DNA of 64,000 nucleotides from Bordetella parapertussis (lineage in GTDB: Bacteria > Pseudomonadota > Gammaproteobacteria > Burkholderiales > SG8-41), in contig CAMCYP010000001.1 in the NCBI GenBank assembly GCA_945885345.1, positions 1 through 64,000 on the forward strand, in the 5' to 3' direction. The notes under the pieces are model-generated. The model was not told the origin of the DNA, did no database searches, and saw only the letters and a program-made list of their open reading frames with translations. The position numbers and the translations under genes were made by a program. Shown piece by piece: positions 9,304-18,079 of the stretch (positions within the stretch are counted from its first letter, which is position 1; the number at the start of each line of letters is the position of its first letter).

Positions 9304-9633
9304 ATGACAAAGTCCTGGATATTATTGCTGATTGCCGGCCTGCTTGAAGTGGTCTGGGCGATCGGTCTCAAATATACCGACGGGTTCAGCAAACTCGTGC
9401 CCAGCGTGATCACCATCACCGCAATGATCGCAAGTGTCTGGCTACTCGCACTCGCGCTGAAGGGTATACCCGTTGGCACCGGTTATGCGGTATGGACAGG
9501 CATCGGCGCCGTGGGCACGGCGATTCTCGGCATCGCGCTGTTTGGTGAGGCCGCGAGCGCGGCACGCATCGCCTGCATCGGTTTGATCGTCATCGGCATC
9601 TTCGGCCTGAAGATGGTTTCCGGCGACGCCTGA
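9304..9633 (+). CDS. sugE: SMR-family efflux protein SugE/Gdx
   Basis: A 109-residue small multidrug resistance protein with four membrane segments. It carries the SugE/Gdx signature [17 protein letters not shown] at 12-28, with the essential membrane Glu at residue 15. Gdx members export guanidinium in exchange for protons; some export quaternary ammonium compounds. An upstream in-frame codon at 9214 lies inside the CoA-transferase, while ATG 9304 gives the normal family N-terminus, so 9304 is used. No guanidine riboswitch was seen in the 40-bp gap. It may read through from the CoA-transferase. Confidence 0.92.
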   Translation: MTKSWILLLIAGLLEVVWAIGLKYTDGFSKLVPSVITITAMIASVWLLALALKGIPVGTGYAVWTGIGAVGTAILGIALFGEAASAARIACIGLIVIGIFGLKMVSGDA

Positions 9634-9642
9634 GCCGTTTGG

Positions 9643-10338
9643 TCAGGGCGCCTTGGGCGCGACCGCGGACTCTTTCGGTAAATCCTTGGCCGTATCCTTT
9701 ACCGGTTCCTTCGCGGCCTCTTTTGGCGTTTCTTTCACGACCGGCACTTCTTTCGCCTGCTCCTTCGGCACATCATTCTGCAGATCCACGGCCACTTCTT
9801 TGACCGGTTCAGGCAGCTTTTCATCCATCACGCCTTCCAGCTCACATTGACTGCGACCACGGGTCACCGTCAAGCTGCCGGTGATCTTGCCTTCCATGCC
9901 GCAGAACCGTTCACGGTCAATTTCCCGAAACAGGAATTTCACCGCAGTACGGCTGTAATCAATCAGGAAGGCGCCCTTCTCCTCGTTCAGAGTGACGACC
10001 GTCACACCGCCGGTGTCTTCCCATTTGCTGTAGGCATCATCCCGGACGATGTATACCGAACAGGTGCGCGGCTTCCATTTCGAGTAATAGGCCAGACTTT
10101 TGAGGCGCCCGCCGATCAGTTCAACGGCAATGCGCGCCTGACGGTCTTCAGTACCGAGTATGCACGACAGTTTCTCCAGCTTGCCGCGCATTTTCGGATT
10201 CTTCTTTACAGGAAGTGCGTGCGATTTTTGCGCCTTATGCGATGCTTTCGGTTGTGCTCCGGCTGGCACAGCAAATAACATCAATGAAAACAAAAAAATA
10301 ATTGTTTTTATTGATTTTTTTGAATGGCTTTTACCCAT
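9643..10338 (-). CDS. Secreted protein with Lys/Glu-rich tail, unknown
   Basis: A 231-residue protein not recognised as a named family. Residues 1-28 form a signal peptide (basic start, hydrophobic core, AGA|Q). Residues 50-170 look like a compact periplasmic domain with paired Cys (CILGTED, RTCSVYIV, ERFCGMEG, SQCELEG), perhaps two disulfides. From about 172 to the end it is a low-complexity tail of Lys, Glu, Pro and Ala (for example VKEVAVDLQ, KETPKEAAKE). Its 3' end lies 9 bp from the sugE stop, so the two genes converge. The AT-rich start of the frame is due to Lys/Ile/Phe codons. Confidence 0.75.
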   Translation of the reverse strand: MGKSHSKKSIKTIIFLFSLMLFAVPAGAQPKASHKAQKSHALPVKKNPKMRGKLEKLSCILGTEDRQARIAVELIGGRLKSLAYYSKWKPRTCSVYIVRDDAYSKWEDTGGVTVVTLNEEKGAFLIDYSRTAVKFLFREIDRERFCGMEGKITGSLTVTRGRSQCELEGVMDEKLPEPVKEVAVDLQNDVPKEQAKEVPVVKETPKEAAKEPVKDTAKDLPKESAVAPKAP

Positions 10339-10394
10339 CTACCGATCATCTCCCAAACTCAAACCATCAAATACCAGAACAGCACTCCATCGTG

Positions 10395-10425
10395 ATGCGG
10401 GGAACCGCCAAGCAGTTCCCCGCAT
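10395..10425. terminator. Hairpin after Bug receptor 5
   Basis: A perfect 11-bp stem (ATGCGGGGAAC / GTTCCCCGCAT) with a 9-nt loop, 4 bp past the end of receptor 5 on the minus strand. There is no T-run behind it, so it may stabilise the transcript end or act as a weak terminator. Confidence 0.55.
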
Positions 10426-10428
10426 AGA

Positions 10429-11412
10429 TCACCTCACCACCGCCCCGACATCCTTTACGACCTTTGCCCAGCGATTGTGCTCGCTGACCCAGAAATTGCG
10501 AAAATCCGCCGGAGACTTGCTGACTATTACCGCCGCACTGGCTGTCGCCAGTTTTTTCATTACATCGGTATCCTTCATTGTTGTCACCACGGCCTTGAAC
10601 AAGCGATCAACCACTGCGCGTGGCGAACCTTTTGGCACAAATACACCCTGCCACGATCCAACCACCAGATCGGGATACCCGACCTCCTTCATCGTTGGCA
10701 CATCAGGCGCAGCACTGAGCCGCTCCGGCGCCACAACTGCCAGCAGGCGCATACGGCCCTGATGGATGAACGGCAGCAGTGAGGATGAAGTCAGCATGGT
10801 CAGAGGCACTTCACCCGTTGCAACGGCCAGTGATGCGCCACTGGCCCCGCCCTTGTAGGGCACCATGACAACTTTGATACCCGCCTGCTGCTGGAATAAC
10901 TCAAACGCCAGACGTGAATTGCTGCCGGCACCGGAAGCGGAAAAATTGAGTTTTCCCGGGCGCTCCTTGGCATAGGCAATCAGTTCCTTGATCGATTTTA
11001 CCGGCAACGAAGGATGGACCACGACCATGCCCGGCACATCAACTACCTGGGTAATGCCGGTAAAGGCATCAATGGGCTTAACCCTGAATTTTGGAAACAC
11101 CGAGGCATTGATCGACATCGTCCCGATATTGCCCAGCAAAGCGGTATAGCCATCAGCCGTTGAATCGGCAGCCACTTCGACGCCAATATAACCTGAGGCA
11201 CCGGTCCGATTATCGATGACGATCTGCTGCCCCAGTTCTGAACTCAGTTTATCCTGCACGATGCGTGCTACAAAATCCGAAGCACCACCTGGTGCGAACG
11301 GCACCACCAGGCGCACAGGACGCTCAGGATAGGCTGCGGCCTGCACAGTTCCTGCCAACCCCGTACTTGCAGCAATTGCTGTACATAAAAGAAAATGAAT
11401 TGTCCTCTGCAT
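10429..11412 (-). CDS. Bug/TctC periplasmic solute receptor 5
   Basis: A 327-residue Bug receptor; ATG 11412 has GAGGAGGAA 5 bp upstream. Signal peptide 1-25 (GTVQA|A), PFAPGGASD (38-46), DNRTGASGYIGVEV, TADGYTALLGNIGTMSINAS, VPYKGGASG, C-terminus WAKVVKDVGAVVR. It is the closest relative in the window of receptor 6 (both have the LLGNIGTM motif), and the two bracket the isocitrate/isopropylmalate-type dehydrogenase. It is the last gene of the long minus-strand catabolic operon. Confidence 0.93.
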   Translation of the reverse strand: MQRTIHFLLCTAIAASTGLAGTVQAAAYPERPVRLVVPFAPGGASDFVARIVQDKLSSELGQQIVIDNRTGASGYIGVEVAADSTADGYTALLGNIGTMSINASVFPKFRVKPIDAFTGITQVVDVPGMVVVHPSLPVKSIKELIAYAKERPGKLNFSASGAGSNSRLAFELFQQQAGIKVVMVPYKGGASGASLAVATGEVPLTMLTSSSLLPFIHQGRMRLLAVVAPERLSAAPDVPTMKEVGYPDLVVGSWQGVFVPKGSPRAVVDRLFKAVVTTMKDTDVMKKLATASAAVIVSKSPADFRNFWVSEHNRWAKVVKDVGAVVR

Positions 11413-11579
11413 GATGTTCCTCCTCGTTATGTTTTTTTATGGCCCCAGAACCCCGGAGTAGCGGAATTATTCCACCGGGATCTGTTTCCGTAGCTATGAC
11501 CCGGCTTTTGCCAGGTTAGTTCGCCACGTCTGAGCGCGGCTGAACCATGCTGAGTTTACGCGGCGAATGCCGCGTTGCA

Positions 11580-12635
11580 TCAAAGTGCCGTGACGATGGC
11601 GTCGCCCATCTGTTTGGTCCCGACCTTGCCGCCGAGGTCACCGGTCAGGTTTTTCCCCTCGGCAACCACTTTTTCAACTGCCGCATCCATTAACGCCGCA
11701 GCCGTAGTCGCTTTCGGGTCATTACGCGTACGGCCCAGCCATTCGAACAGCATCTTGCCCGACATGATCATGGCGTACGGATTCGCAATGTTTTTGCCGG
11801 CGATGTCCGGCGCCGAGCCGTGCGTGGCTTGCGCCATCGCCTGCTTTTCACCGACCACCAGCCCGGGCGCGAGGCCCAGGCCGCCGACAAGGCCGGCACC
11901 GAGGTCAGTGACGATGTCGCCGAACTGGTTGGTGGTGACCACTACATCGTACTGCTGCGGTTTCATCACCGCTTTCATCGCAAAGCCGTCGATCAGTACT
12001 TCATCGAATTCAACATCGGGATAATTCTTCGCCATCTTGCGGCATTCCTGTGCAAACATGCCACAGACCAGCCGGTACACCGGTTCCTTGTGCAGCGCAG
12101 TGACTTTCTTGCGCTTGCGCGTGCGGGCGATCTCGAAAGCTTCACGCGCAACGCGGCTCGCACCCGTGCGCGTCACCACGCGCATGCCGATGGCGATTTC
12201 ATCATTGGGCTGGAATTCGCCGCTGCCGGCAAACACCACGCTGCTCGACTGCATGCCTTCGGTGGTTTCGCGCAGGAACACGATGTCCACATCCTTGTGC
12301 AGCGACGGCAGATTGGGATAGGACTTGACCGGTTTGACGTTGGCAAACAGCTCGAACTTTTTGCGCAGTGGCGGATTGATCCAGGTGTTGTCATTGCGCG
12401 GATAGGCGTTGTGGCCGATGGGGCCCTGCACCCAGCCATCGACTGTCTTCAGCGTATCGACGGTGATCTGCGGCATGGTGTGGCCATGCGTCTCATGGCC
12501 CTTGCGACCGATCGGCAGCGGCAGCCATTCGATCTGCACACCAGCTTTGGCGGCGGCGGCTTTCATCACCTTGACGCACTCCGGCACCACTTCCAGCCCG
12601 ATGTCGTCGCCTTCGAGTATTCCGAGTTTGTACAC
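11580..12635 (-). CDS. Isocitrate/isopropylmalate dehydrogenase family protein
   Basis: A 351-residue beta-decarboxylating hydroxy-acid dehydrogenase (ICDH/IPMDH/tartrate DH family). Seen: LGILEGDDIGLEVVP at 4-18, the metal-binding stretch TTNQFGDIVTDLGAGLVGG in the C-terminal third and HGSAPDIAGKNIANP, typical of NAD-dependent members. It starts at GTG 12635 behind AAAGGAG. Being embedded with a LeuCD-like hydro-lyase, it probably oxidises a malate or isocitrate analogue in this catabolic route rather than serving leucine synthesis (inference from neighbours). Tartrate or methyl-substituted malate dehydrogenase are alternatives. Confidence 0.9.
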   Translation of the reverse strand: MYKLGILEGDDIGLEVVPECVKVMKAAAAKAGVQIEWLPLPIGRKGHETHGHTMPQITVDTLKTVDGWVQGPIGHNAYPRNDNTWINPPLRKKFELFANVKPVKSYPNLPSLHKDVDIVFLRETTEGMQSSSVVFAGSGEFQPNDEIAIGMRVVTRTGASRVAREAFEIARTRKRKKVTALHKEPVYRLVCGMFAQECRKMAKNYPDVEFDEVLIDGFAMKAVMKPQQYDVVVTTNQFGDIVTDLGAGLVGGLGLAPGLVVGEKQAMAQATHGSAPDIAGKNIANPYAMIMSGKMLFEWLGRTRNDPKATTAAALMDAAVEKVVAEGKNLTGDLGGKVGTKQMGDAIVTAL

Positions 12636-12674
12636 TTGCCCTGCTCCTTTGTCCTGTCGCTTTTAAACTGCAGC

Positions 12675-13652
12675 TTACTCAGTGATATCGCCGATCTGTC
12701 TGACCACCTGCACGAAGCGTTCGTTCTGCTCTTTCATGAACGTCGTGAATTCTTCAGGCGAATTGCTGACGATTACTTCAGCGCCGCTGTCGTTGATGCG
12801 CTTGATCACCTCGGGATCCGCCATGGTCTTGACTGCGGCGGCAAACATCCGGTCGATCATCGCGCGCGGTGTGCCAGTCGGGAAATACACGCCCTGCCAG
12901 GAACCGGTTTTCATGTCCTTGTAGCCCAGCTCCGGCATGGTCGGCACATCAGGCAGTGCCTTGATCCGCTTGACCGCCGATACACCGAGGATTTTCATCT
13001 TGCCGTTGCGCACATGCGGCATCACCGAAGCAATGCTGACAAACGCCACGCCGACTTCACCCGTCAGCAGCGCGGTCGCTGCAGCACCGGCGCCGCCCTT
13101 GTACGGAATGTGCACCAGATCAATACCGACCAGCTTCATGAACTGCTCCATCTCCAGCCGGCCGTTGCTGCCGGCGCCGGCGGAACCATAGTTGAGCTTG
13201 CCCTTCTGCGCCTTGGCAAAAGTGATGAACTCACGCATGTTTTTCGCCGGGATCGACGGATGCACCGCCAGGCCCACCGGCACATCGACGACCTGCGTCA
13301 CCGCGGCAAAATCACGCACCGGGCGCACCGGGAATTTGGGATAAATGCTCGGGTTGATCGCCATGGTGCCGATGTTGCCGAGCAGGAAGGTGTAACCGTC
13401 GGCTGGTGCTTTTGCCGCCACCTCGACACCGATGTTGCCCGACGCACCGGCGCGGTTGTCGATCAGGATTTGTTGGCCGAGCTCCTGCTGCAGCCGCGGC
13501 TGCATCAGGCGTCCGACCAGATCCGAAGCGCCGCCCGGCGCAAACGGCACCACCATGCGCACCGGACGCGATGGATAAACATCCGCCGACTGCGCCGGCA
13601 TCGTCATCGCGAACGCCAGCGCACCCAATACCATCCTTGCCTTCCTGTTCAT
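12675..13652 (-). CDS. Bug/TctC periplasmic solute receptor 6
   Basis: A 325-residue Bug receptor with signal peptide 1-23 (AQSA|D), PFAPGGASD (36-44), DNRAGASGNIGVEV, PADGYTFLLGNIGTMAINPS and IPYKGGAGA. ATG 13652 is preceded by AGGAGA. The C-terminus (EQNERFVQVVRQIGDITE) departs from the common WxKVIKxAG ending. It lies between the FMN hydroxy-acid dehydrogenase and the ICDH-like dehydrogenase, 39 bp upstream of the latter, so it is presumably the uptake receptor of that module. Confidence 0.93.
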   Translation of the reverse strand: MNRKARMVLGALAFAMTMPAQSADVYPSRPVRMVVPFAPGGASDLVGRLMQPRLQQELGQQILIDNRAGASGNIGVEVAAKAPADGYTFLLGNIGTMAINPSIYPKFPVRPVRDFAAVTQVVDVPVGLAVHPSIPAKNMREFITFAKAQKGKLNYGSAGAGSNGRLEMEQFMKLVGIDLVHIPYKGGAGAAATALLTGEVGVAFVSIASVMPHVRNGKMKILGVSAVKRIKALPDVPTMPELGYKDMKTGSWQGVYFPTGTPRAMIDRMFAAAVKTMADPEVIKRINDSGAEVIVSNSPEEFTTFMKEQNERFVQVVRQIGDITE

Positions 13653-13700
13653 CCTGTCTCTCCTGTTATCTTGTTTGTTGTTATGCGAAACGCGTCACGT

Positions 13701-14933
13701 TCAGCGAGCGTTGCGACCCACCGCAGCTTCGAGCAGCGGATAGGCACTGACTGGACTCGGCGTACCCAGTATCGGCACTGCGCGCAACCACTGCGGCCCC
13801 AGTTGCTTGATTGAGGTCACGCCCATCAGGCCCAGCGCAGTACGTACTTCAAGTTCCATCAGCTCCAGCATGCGCGCGACACCGGCCTCGCCGCCCGCAC
13901 TCAATGCGAGGCCCAGCAGTTTGCCGACTCCCACGGCACTCGCGCCCAGGCACAGCATCTTGACCACATCGGTGCCGCGCTGCACTCCCCCATCAGCCAG
14001 CACTTCGGCACGACCGGCCACCGCCTTGACCACCTCGGCCAGCACTTCAATGCTGCCCTGCGCATGATCGAGCTGGCGCCCGCCGTGGTTGGATACGTAC
14101 ACCACGTCGGCGCCATGTTCGACCGCCAGTTCAGCATCTTCTGCGGTAGCGACACCCTTGGCGATCAGCGGCAGGCCGACGCGCGCCTTCATCCACACCA
14201 GGTCTTTCCAGTTCAGGCTGGCCTGATAGGACTGGTCACCAAACCCTTCCTTGACCGGCAGACCACTGACGATGTCGCGCTCGCGCCGACCGTAATAATT
14301 ACGATCCACTGTTACGCACAGCGCGCCATACCCGGCTTCGCGTACCCGATCGAGAATGCCTTCAATCCAGGTCCGGTCGCCACGCACGTAGAGCTGGAAT
14401 ATCAGTTTCTGTTTAACCGCTGCCTGCGCCGCTTCCAGGCTCGGCTTGGCTGCCGTCGCGATAAAGGCCGTGGTGCCGCGGGACACCGCTGCGCGCGCTA
14501 CCGCCGGACCGCCCTCGGCGTGCACCTTGCCGAGGAAACCGCCGACCGGCGCCGGGAACACCGGGAACGCCAGCTTCTGGCCGAGCAGCGTGGTGCCGAG
14601 ATCGATGTGACGCACATCGACCAGCACACGCTGGCGCAGCGCCAGTGCGTCAAGGCCGGCGCGGTTGCGCCGCAAGGTCATTTCCGAATCGGCGCCGCCC
14701 ATCAGGTGATCCCACACCGCTGCCGGCAGCTTGCGATGCGCGGCGAGTGCGATTTCCTGCAGGGTGTCGAACTGGCCCGGTGCTTTCTTTTCCAGGCCCA
14801 GCGGATTGGCGGTTTTTTTTGCGGGCTTTGCTGCGCCGGCGTTTTTGCTTGCAGGTTTGCGGGTTGCGGTTTTTTTGCTGATTAATTTACGAACTGCGTT
14901 ACGAACTGCGTTTTTCTTGCGGGCAACGGCCAT
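13701..14933 (-). CDS. FMN-dependent alpha-hydroxy-acid dehydrogenase with basic N-tail
   Basis: A 410-residue member of the lactate/glycolate/mandelate FMN oxidase family. The TIM-barrel part starts near residue 52. Seen: MGGADSEMTLRRNRAGLDAL (78-97), VSNHGGRQLDHA (280-291) with catalytic His283 and Arg286, and the FMN-phosphate loop ADGGVQRGTDVVK (313-325). Unusually, residues 1-50 form an extra tail of Lys, Arg, Ala and Pro (for example KKTATRKPASK, AAKPAKKTA) resembling histone H1-like or AlgP tails, not a signal peptide. Substrate unknown. It lies between the isocitrate-lyase-like gene and Bug receptor 6 in the long operon. Confidence 0.92.
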   Translation of the reverse strand: MAVARKKNAVRNAVRKLISKKTATRKPASKNAGAAKPAKKTANPLGLEKKAPGQFDTLQEIALAAHRKLPAAVWDHLMGGADSEMTLRRNRAGLDALALRQRVLVDVRHIDLGTTLLGQKLAFPVFPAPVGGFLGKVHAEGGPAVARAAVSRGTTAFIATAAKPSLEAAQAAVKQKLIFQLYVRGDRTWIEGILDRVREAGYGALCVTVDRNYYGRRERDIVSGLPVKEGFGDQSYQASLNWKDLVWMKARVGLPLIAKGVATAEDAELAVEHGADVVYVSNHGGRQLDHAQGSIEVLAEVVKAVAGRAEVLADGGVQRGTDVVKMLCLGASAVGVGKLLGLALSAGGEAGVARMLELMELEVRTALGLMGVTSIKQLGPQWLRAVPILGTPSPVSAYPLLEAAVGRNAR

Positions 14934-14970
14934 TTCAGGACTCCACGGTCGGGTTGGCGTAAAGCCGCCG

Positions 14971-15005
14971 AAAATTCATTAATTTATGTTTAAAAACAAT
15001 AAGTT
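14971..15005 (-). repeat. AT-rich intergenic motif, copy 2
   Basis: On the minus strand: ACTTATTGTTTTTAAACATA followed by AATTAATG. It lies between the lyase stop and the FMN dehydrogenase start and matches the dispersed motif in the TATTGTTTTTA core. Confidence 0.5.
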
Positions 15006-15023
15006 GCGGTGATATGCAAAAAA

Positions 15024-15914
15024 TCACCGGTTCTGCATGTACCGTTTTTCCCACGCCTCCACGGCGCCCAGGTCGAGCACTTCGTTGTATTCCTTCATCG
15101 ACAGCATGCGATCACGCACCGCCCTGGTATTGCCGTCGCGTTTCAAAGTACCCAGTGCTTCATTGATCGCAAAACCCGCGGCATTACGCGCCAGTCCCGG
15201 AAAAATCGCAATGCGGAAACCGAGCTGTTCAATTTCCGGCACCGTCAGTTCGCCGAGTTTGCCGCCGCCGTCGATGTTGACCAGACAGGGCGCAGCGCAT
15301 TCGGAGGTCACGCGTTTCAGGTCCTCGAGAATGGTCGGGCTGTTTTTGAGTTCGACAAACACCACATCGGCACCCGCCTTGCGATAGGCCTGGCCACGAT
15401 GGATGGCTTCATCCAGTCCGAGTCCGGTGGCCGCGTCGGTGCGCGCAATGATGATGAAATCCGGATCGCGGCGCGCCGCGACCGCCGCTTCGATCTTGCC
15501 GGCATGTTCCGCCAGCGACACCACGGGGCGCGAACCCGGCAGATGGCCGCAGCGTTTCGGCGCAACCTGGTCTTCGATGTGGATGGCGGCAACCCCGGCG
15601 CTTTCGAATTCACGCACCGTGTGGCGCACGTTCACCGCATTGCCATAACCGGTATCGGCATCGCAGATCAGCGGAATATCGACGCAGGCCGCGGCGCGGT
15701 GTGCATGCGCCGCGAACAAGGTGAGATCGACCATGCCGACATCGGGCTGGCCGAGCAGACTGGCCGACACGCCATTGCCGGTCATGTACACCGCTTCGTA
15801 TCCGGCCTTCTGCACCAGACGCGCGCCATAGGCATCGTAAATCCCCGGTACCACGATCATGCCGCCTTCGGTCAAACGCTTGCGTAACTGCTGTCGTACC
15901 GTCAACTTCGCCAT
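15024..15914 (-). CDS. Isocitrate lyase/PEP mutase-family C-C lyase
   Basis: A 296-residue enzyme of the isocitrate lyase/PEP mutase superfamily. Seen: the metal-site motif DADTGYG (85-91), EDQ at 114-116 and the lyase motif KRCGH (120-124) with the catalytic Cys122. These features mark cleaving enzymes such as 2-methylisocitrate lyase or 2,3-dimethylmalate lyase rather than phosphonate mutases. With the LeuCD-like dehydratase in the same operon, cleavage of a hydrated branched tri- or dicarboxylate to pyruvate or a similar keto acid is plausible (inference). Oxaloacetate decarboxylase is another family option. ATG 15914 has AGGAAA upstream. Confidence 0.9.
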   Translation of the reverse strand: MAKLTVRQQLRKRLTEGGMIVVPGIYDAYGARLVQKAGYEAVYMTGNGVSASLLGQPDVGMVDLTLFAAHAHRAAACVDIPLICDADTGYGNAVNVRHTVREFESAGVAAIHIEDQVAPKRCGHLPGSRPVVSLAEHAGKIEAAVAARRDPDFIIIARTDAATGLGLDEAIHRGQAYRKAGADVVFVELKNSPTILEDLKRVTSECAAPCLVNIDGGGKLGELTVPEIEQLGFRIAIFPGLARNAAGFAINEALGTLKRDGNTRAVRDRMLSMKEYNEVLDLGAVEAWEKRYMQNR

Positions 15915-15967
15915 CGGATCCGATTTCCTGTTTGTGTTGATGATGCTGCCGCCGGCCCTGCCCGTGG

Positions 15968-16924
15968 CTACTGGGTATCAAGCAGTCCGAGCTTTTTCTT
16001 GACTGCTTCGGTTTCCTTGACGTCCTGCGTCAGTTGCGCGCGAAACGCATCCGGTCCCTGGAAACCGTCAAGCTGCGACACCCGCGCCAGGTAGGTCTTC
16101 CATTCCTGGGTCTGCTGCGCCTTCTCGATCGCCGACGCCAGCCGGTCGATGACCGGTTTCGGCGTGCCGGTCTTGGCCATGATGCCGCGCCACTGATAGC
16201 GCACAACGTTCCAGCCCTTTTCCTTGTACGTCGGCACATTCGGAAAATCGGCCAGTCTTTTCTCCGACGACACTGCCAGCACCCTGACTTTGCCGGCATC
16301 AATCATCGGCTTGACGTTGCCGGGATTGGTCGCCGCCGCATCGATATGCCCGCCTGCAATCGCCGTCAGTGCCGGCCCGCCGCCGGGGTACGGCACCCAG
16401 GTCGTCTTGAACTTGGCCACGTCCGAAAATACTTCCCAGGCCACGCGGTGCGAGCTGATTGCAAACGGACCGCCAACGTTCAGGTATTCCGGTTTCTTGC
16501 GCGCAAACGCAACGAATTGCTCAATATTTTTGAACGGCGTGGAAGTGTGAACAATCAGTCCATAGGGATCAATCTGCGAACGCGCCACCATCTGCAGGTC
16601 TTCGGACTTGAACTGCGCCGTCTTTTCGCTGAACAGCGTCGCCAGCGACAGCGTATTCGCCGCGAGGGTGTAGCCATCGGCAGCGCCGCGCACCAGCATA
16701 TTGACCATGACGATGCCCGAACCGCCGGTGCGGTTCTCCACTATCACGTTCTGCCCCAGTTCATGCGTCAGCAGCTTGGCCATCGTCCGGGCATAAATGT
16801 CCACCGGCGAGCCCGCCGCCGACCAGCACAGGATCGTCACCTGTTTGGTCGGATACGTCTGTGCCGTGGCCATACCGGCAACACCTGTCAGCAATGATGC
16901 TGCGATAAATTGTTTAATTTTCAT
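15968..16924 (-). CDS. Bug/TctC periplasmic solute receptor 7 (divergent)
   Basis: A 318-residue receptor with signal peptide 1-21 (ATA|Q). It departs from the other receptors at the first ligand loop, where the usual PFxPGGxxD reads CWSAAGSPVD (33-42), and it has ENRTGGSG in place of DNRPG. VPYPGGGPALT replaces VPYKG. These are ligand-pocket positions, so a different type of solute is likely. ATG 16924 follows GAGGAG. It lies between the enolase-superfamily enzyme (24 bp) and the lyase (53 bp) of the operon. Confidence 0.9.
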   Translation of the reverse strand: MKIKQFIAASLLTGVAGMATAQTYPTKQVTILCWSAAGSPVDIYARTMAKLLTHELGQNVIVENRTGGSGIVMVNMLVRGAADGYTLAANTLSLATLFSEKTAQFKSEDLQMVARSQIDPYGLIVHTSTPFKNIEQFVAFARKKPEYLNVGGPFAISSHRVAWEVFSDVAKFKTTWVPYPGGGPALTAIAGGHIDAAATNPGNVKPMIDAGKVRVLAVSSEKRLADFPNVPTYKEKGWNVVRYQWRGIMAKTGTPKPVIDRLASAIEKAQQTQEWKTYLARVSQLDGFQGPDAFRAQLTQDVKETEAVKKKLGLLDTQ

Positions 16925-16948
16925 TTTTAACTCTCCTCTGGCAAAGCA

Positions 16949-18079
16949 TCAAGCAGCTTTTTTGATTTCGAATTTGTATTTCGCGAGTTTTGCATCGTCC
17001 AGCGTGACACCCAGTCCAGGCCCTTTCGGCAACTCAATGCTGCCTTTGGACAGATCCAGCTTTTCGGTCACGATGTCGTCCTTGCTTTTCAGCGGACCGA
17101 CACATTCGAGTCCGTCGATGACGTTGTTCGACGTCGCCGCCAGCATGATTTCTGCCATGGTGTTCACACCAAGGCCGAAGCCGTGGCCGACCACGCAGCG
17201 GATGCCTGCGGCCTCTGCAGTGGCAATCATGCGCCGGGTATTGAGGAACCCACCCTGCTTCATGACTTTAACCTTGACGATGTCCGCAGCATCGGCACGG
17301 ATGATATTGATCAGGCTGGCATGATCGATCACCGACTCGTCAGCCATGATCGGCACGCCGACGCTGTTGGCGGCCTTGCGTACGCGCGCCATGCCGGCGA
17401 TGTCGTCGGCAGGCACCGGTTGCTCGAACAATTGCAATTTGTATGGCGCCACCAGTTCCGCCAGCTTGATCGAGGTATCGGCGTCGTAGCCGGCGTTGGC
17501 ATCGATGCGGATGTTGAAATCGGGACCGCAGGCTTCACGCACCGCCTTGATGCGGTCGCGATCCGCGTAGATGTCAGCGCCAACCTTGATCTTGCAGGAC
17601 TTGAAACCCTGCTTCTGCCAGCCCAGCGTTTCCTTCGCCGCATTTTCCGGCGACTGGATGCTGATCCAGGCGTTGAACAGCAGCCGGTCTTTAACCGCAC
17701 CGCCAAGCCAGGTATGCACCGCCACGCCGGCGACCCGCGCAGCGAGGTCCGTGCAGGCCATATCGATGGTTGCCTTGGCATCATAGAACTCCTGCACCAT
17801 CGCATCCATTTTCGCAGTGATGCGGTGGATGTTCGTCGGATCCATGCCCATCACCGCCGGCGCCAGCCGCGATTCAATCATCGCCAGGCTGTCTTCAATG
17901 CTTTCCTTGGAATAGCCCGGCGTCGGATCAATGTTGCCGTAACCGACGGCGCCACCGGTGGCGGTGATGCGCACGATGGCGCTTTTTACAACCGACTTCG
18001 ACAGGTAGGCATTCTTGAATTCCATGACCAGGGGCATGGCCACGCCGAACACTTCCACCCGTTCAATCTTCAGGTTCAT
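16949..18079 (-). CDS. Enolase-superfamily (mandelate racemase/MLE) enzyme
   Basis: A 376-residue enolase-superfamily protein of the muconate-lactonizing/mandelate racemase type, which abstracts a proton alpha to a carboxylate. Seen: KIK at 163-165 (base Lys), metal ligands Asp193 (RIDANAGY), Glu219 (FEQPV) and Asp247 (MADES), and a second Lys near 271 (VKVMKQGG). The double-lysine pattern fits the MLE subgroup (cycloisomerase, dipeptide epimerase, o-succinylbenzoate synthase-like) rather than mandelate racemase proper. Its ATG overlaps the LeuD-like stop by 4 bp (ATGA), implying translational coupling, so it probably acts on the same compound. Confidence 0.92.
   Translation of the reverse strand: MNLKIERVEVFGVAMPLVMEFKNAYLSKSVVKSAIVRITATGGAVGYGNIDPTPGYSKESIEDSLAMIESRLAPAVMGMDPTNIHRITAKMDAMVQEFYDAKATIDMACTDLAARVAGVAVHTWLGGAVKDRLLFNAWISIQSPENAAKETLGWQKQGFKSCKIKVGADIYADRDRIKAVREACGPDFNIRIDANAGYDADTSIKLAELVAPYKLQLFEQPVPADDIAGMARVRKAANSVGVPIMADESVIDHASLINIIRADAADIVKVKVMKQGGFLNTRRMIATAEAAGIRCVVGHGFGLGVNTMAEIMLAATSNNVIDGLECVGPLKSKDDIVTEKLDLSKGSIELPKGPGLGVTLDDAKLAKYKFEIKKAA

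Noticed and set aside
11820-13814. A 664-codon open frame on the plus strand
   Set aside because: It is antisense to the ICDH-like gene and Bug receptor 6, which have ribosome sites and family motifs. The frame stays open because of GC-rich codon bias; its translation is His/Arg-rich with no recognisable domain.
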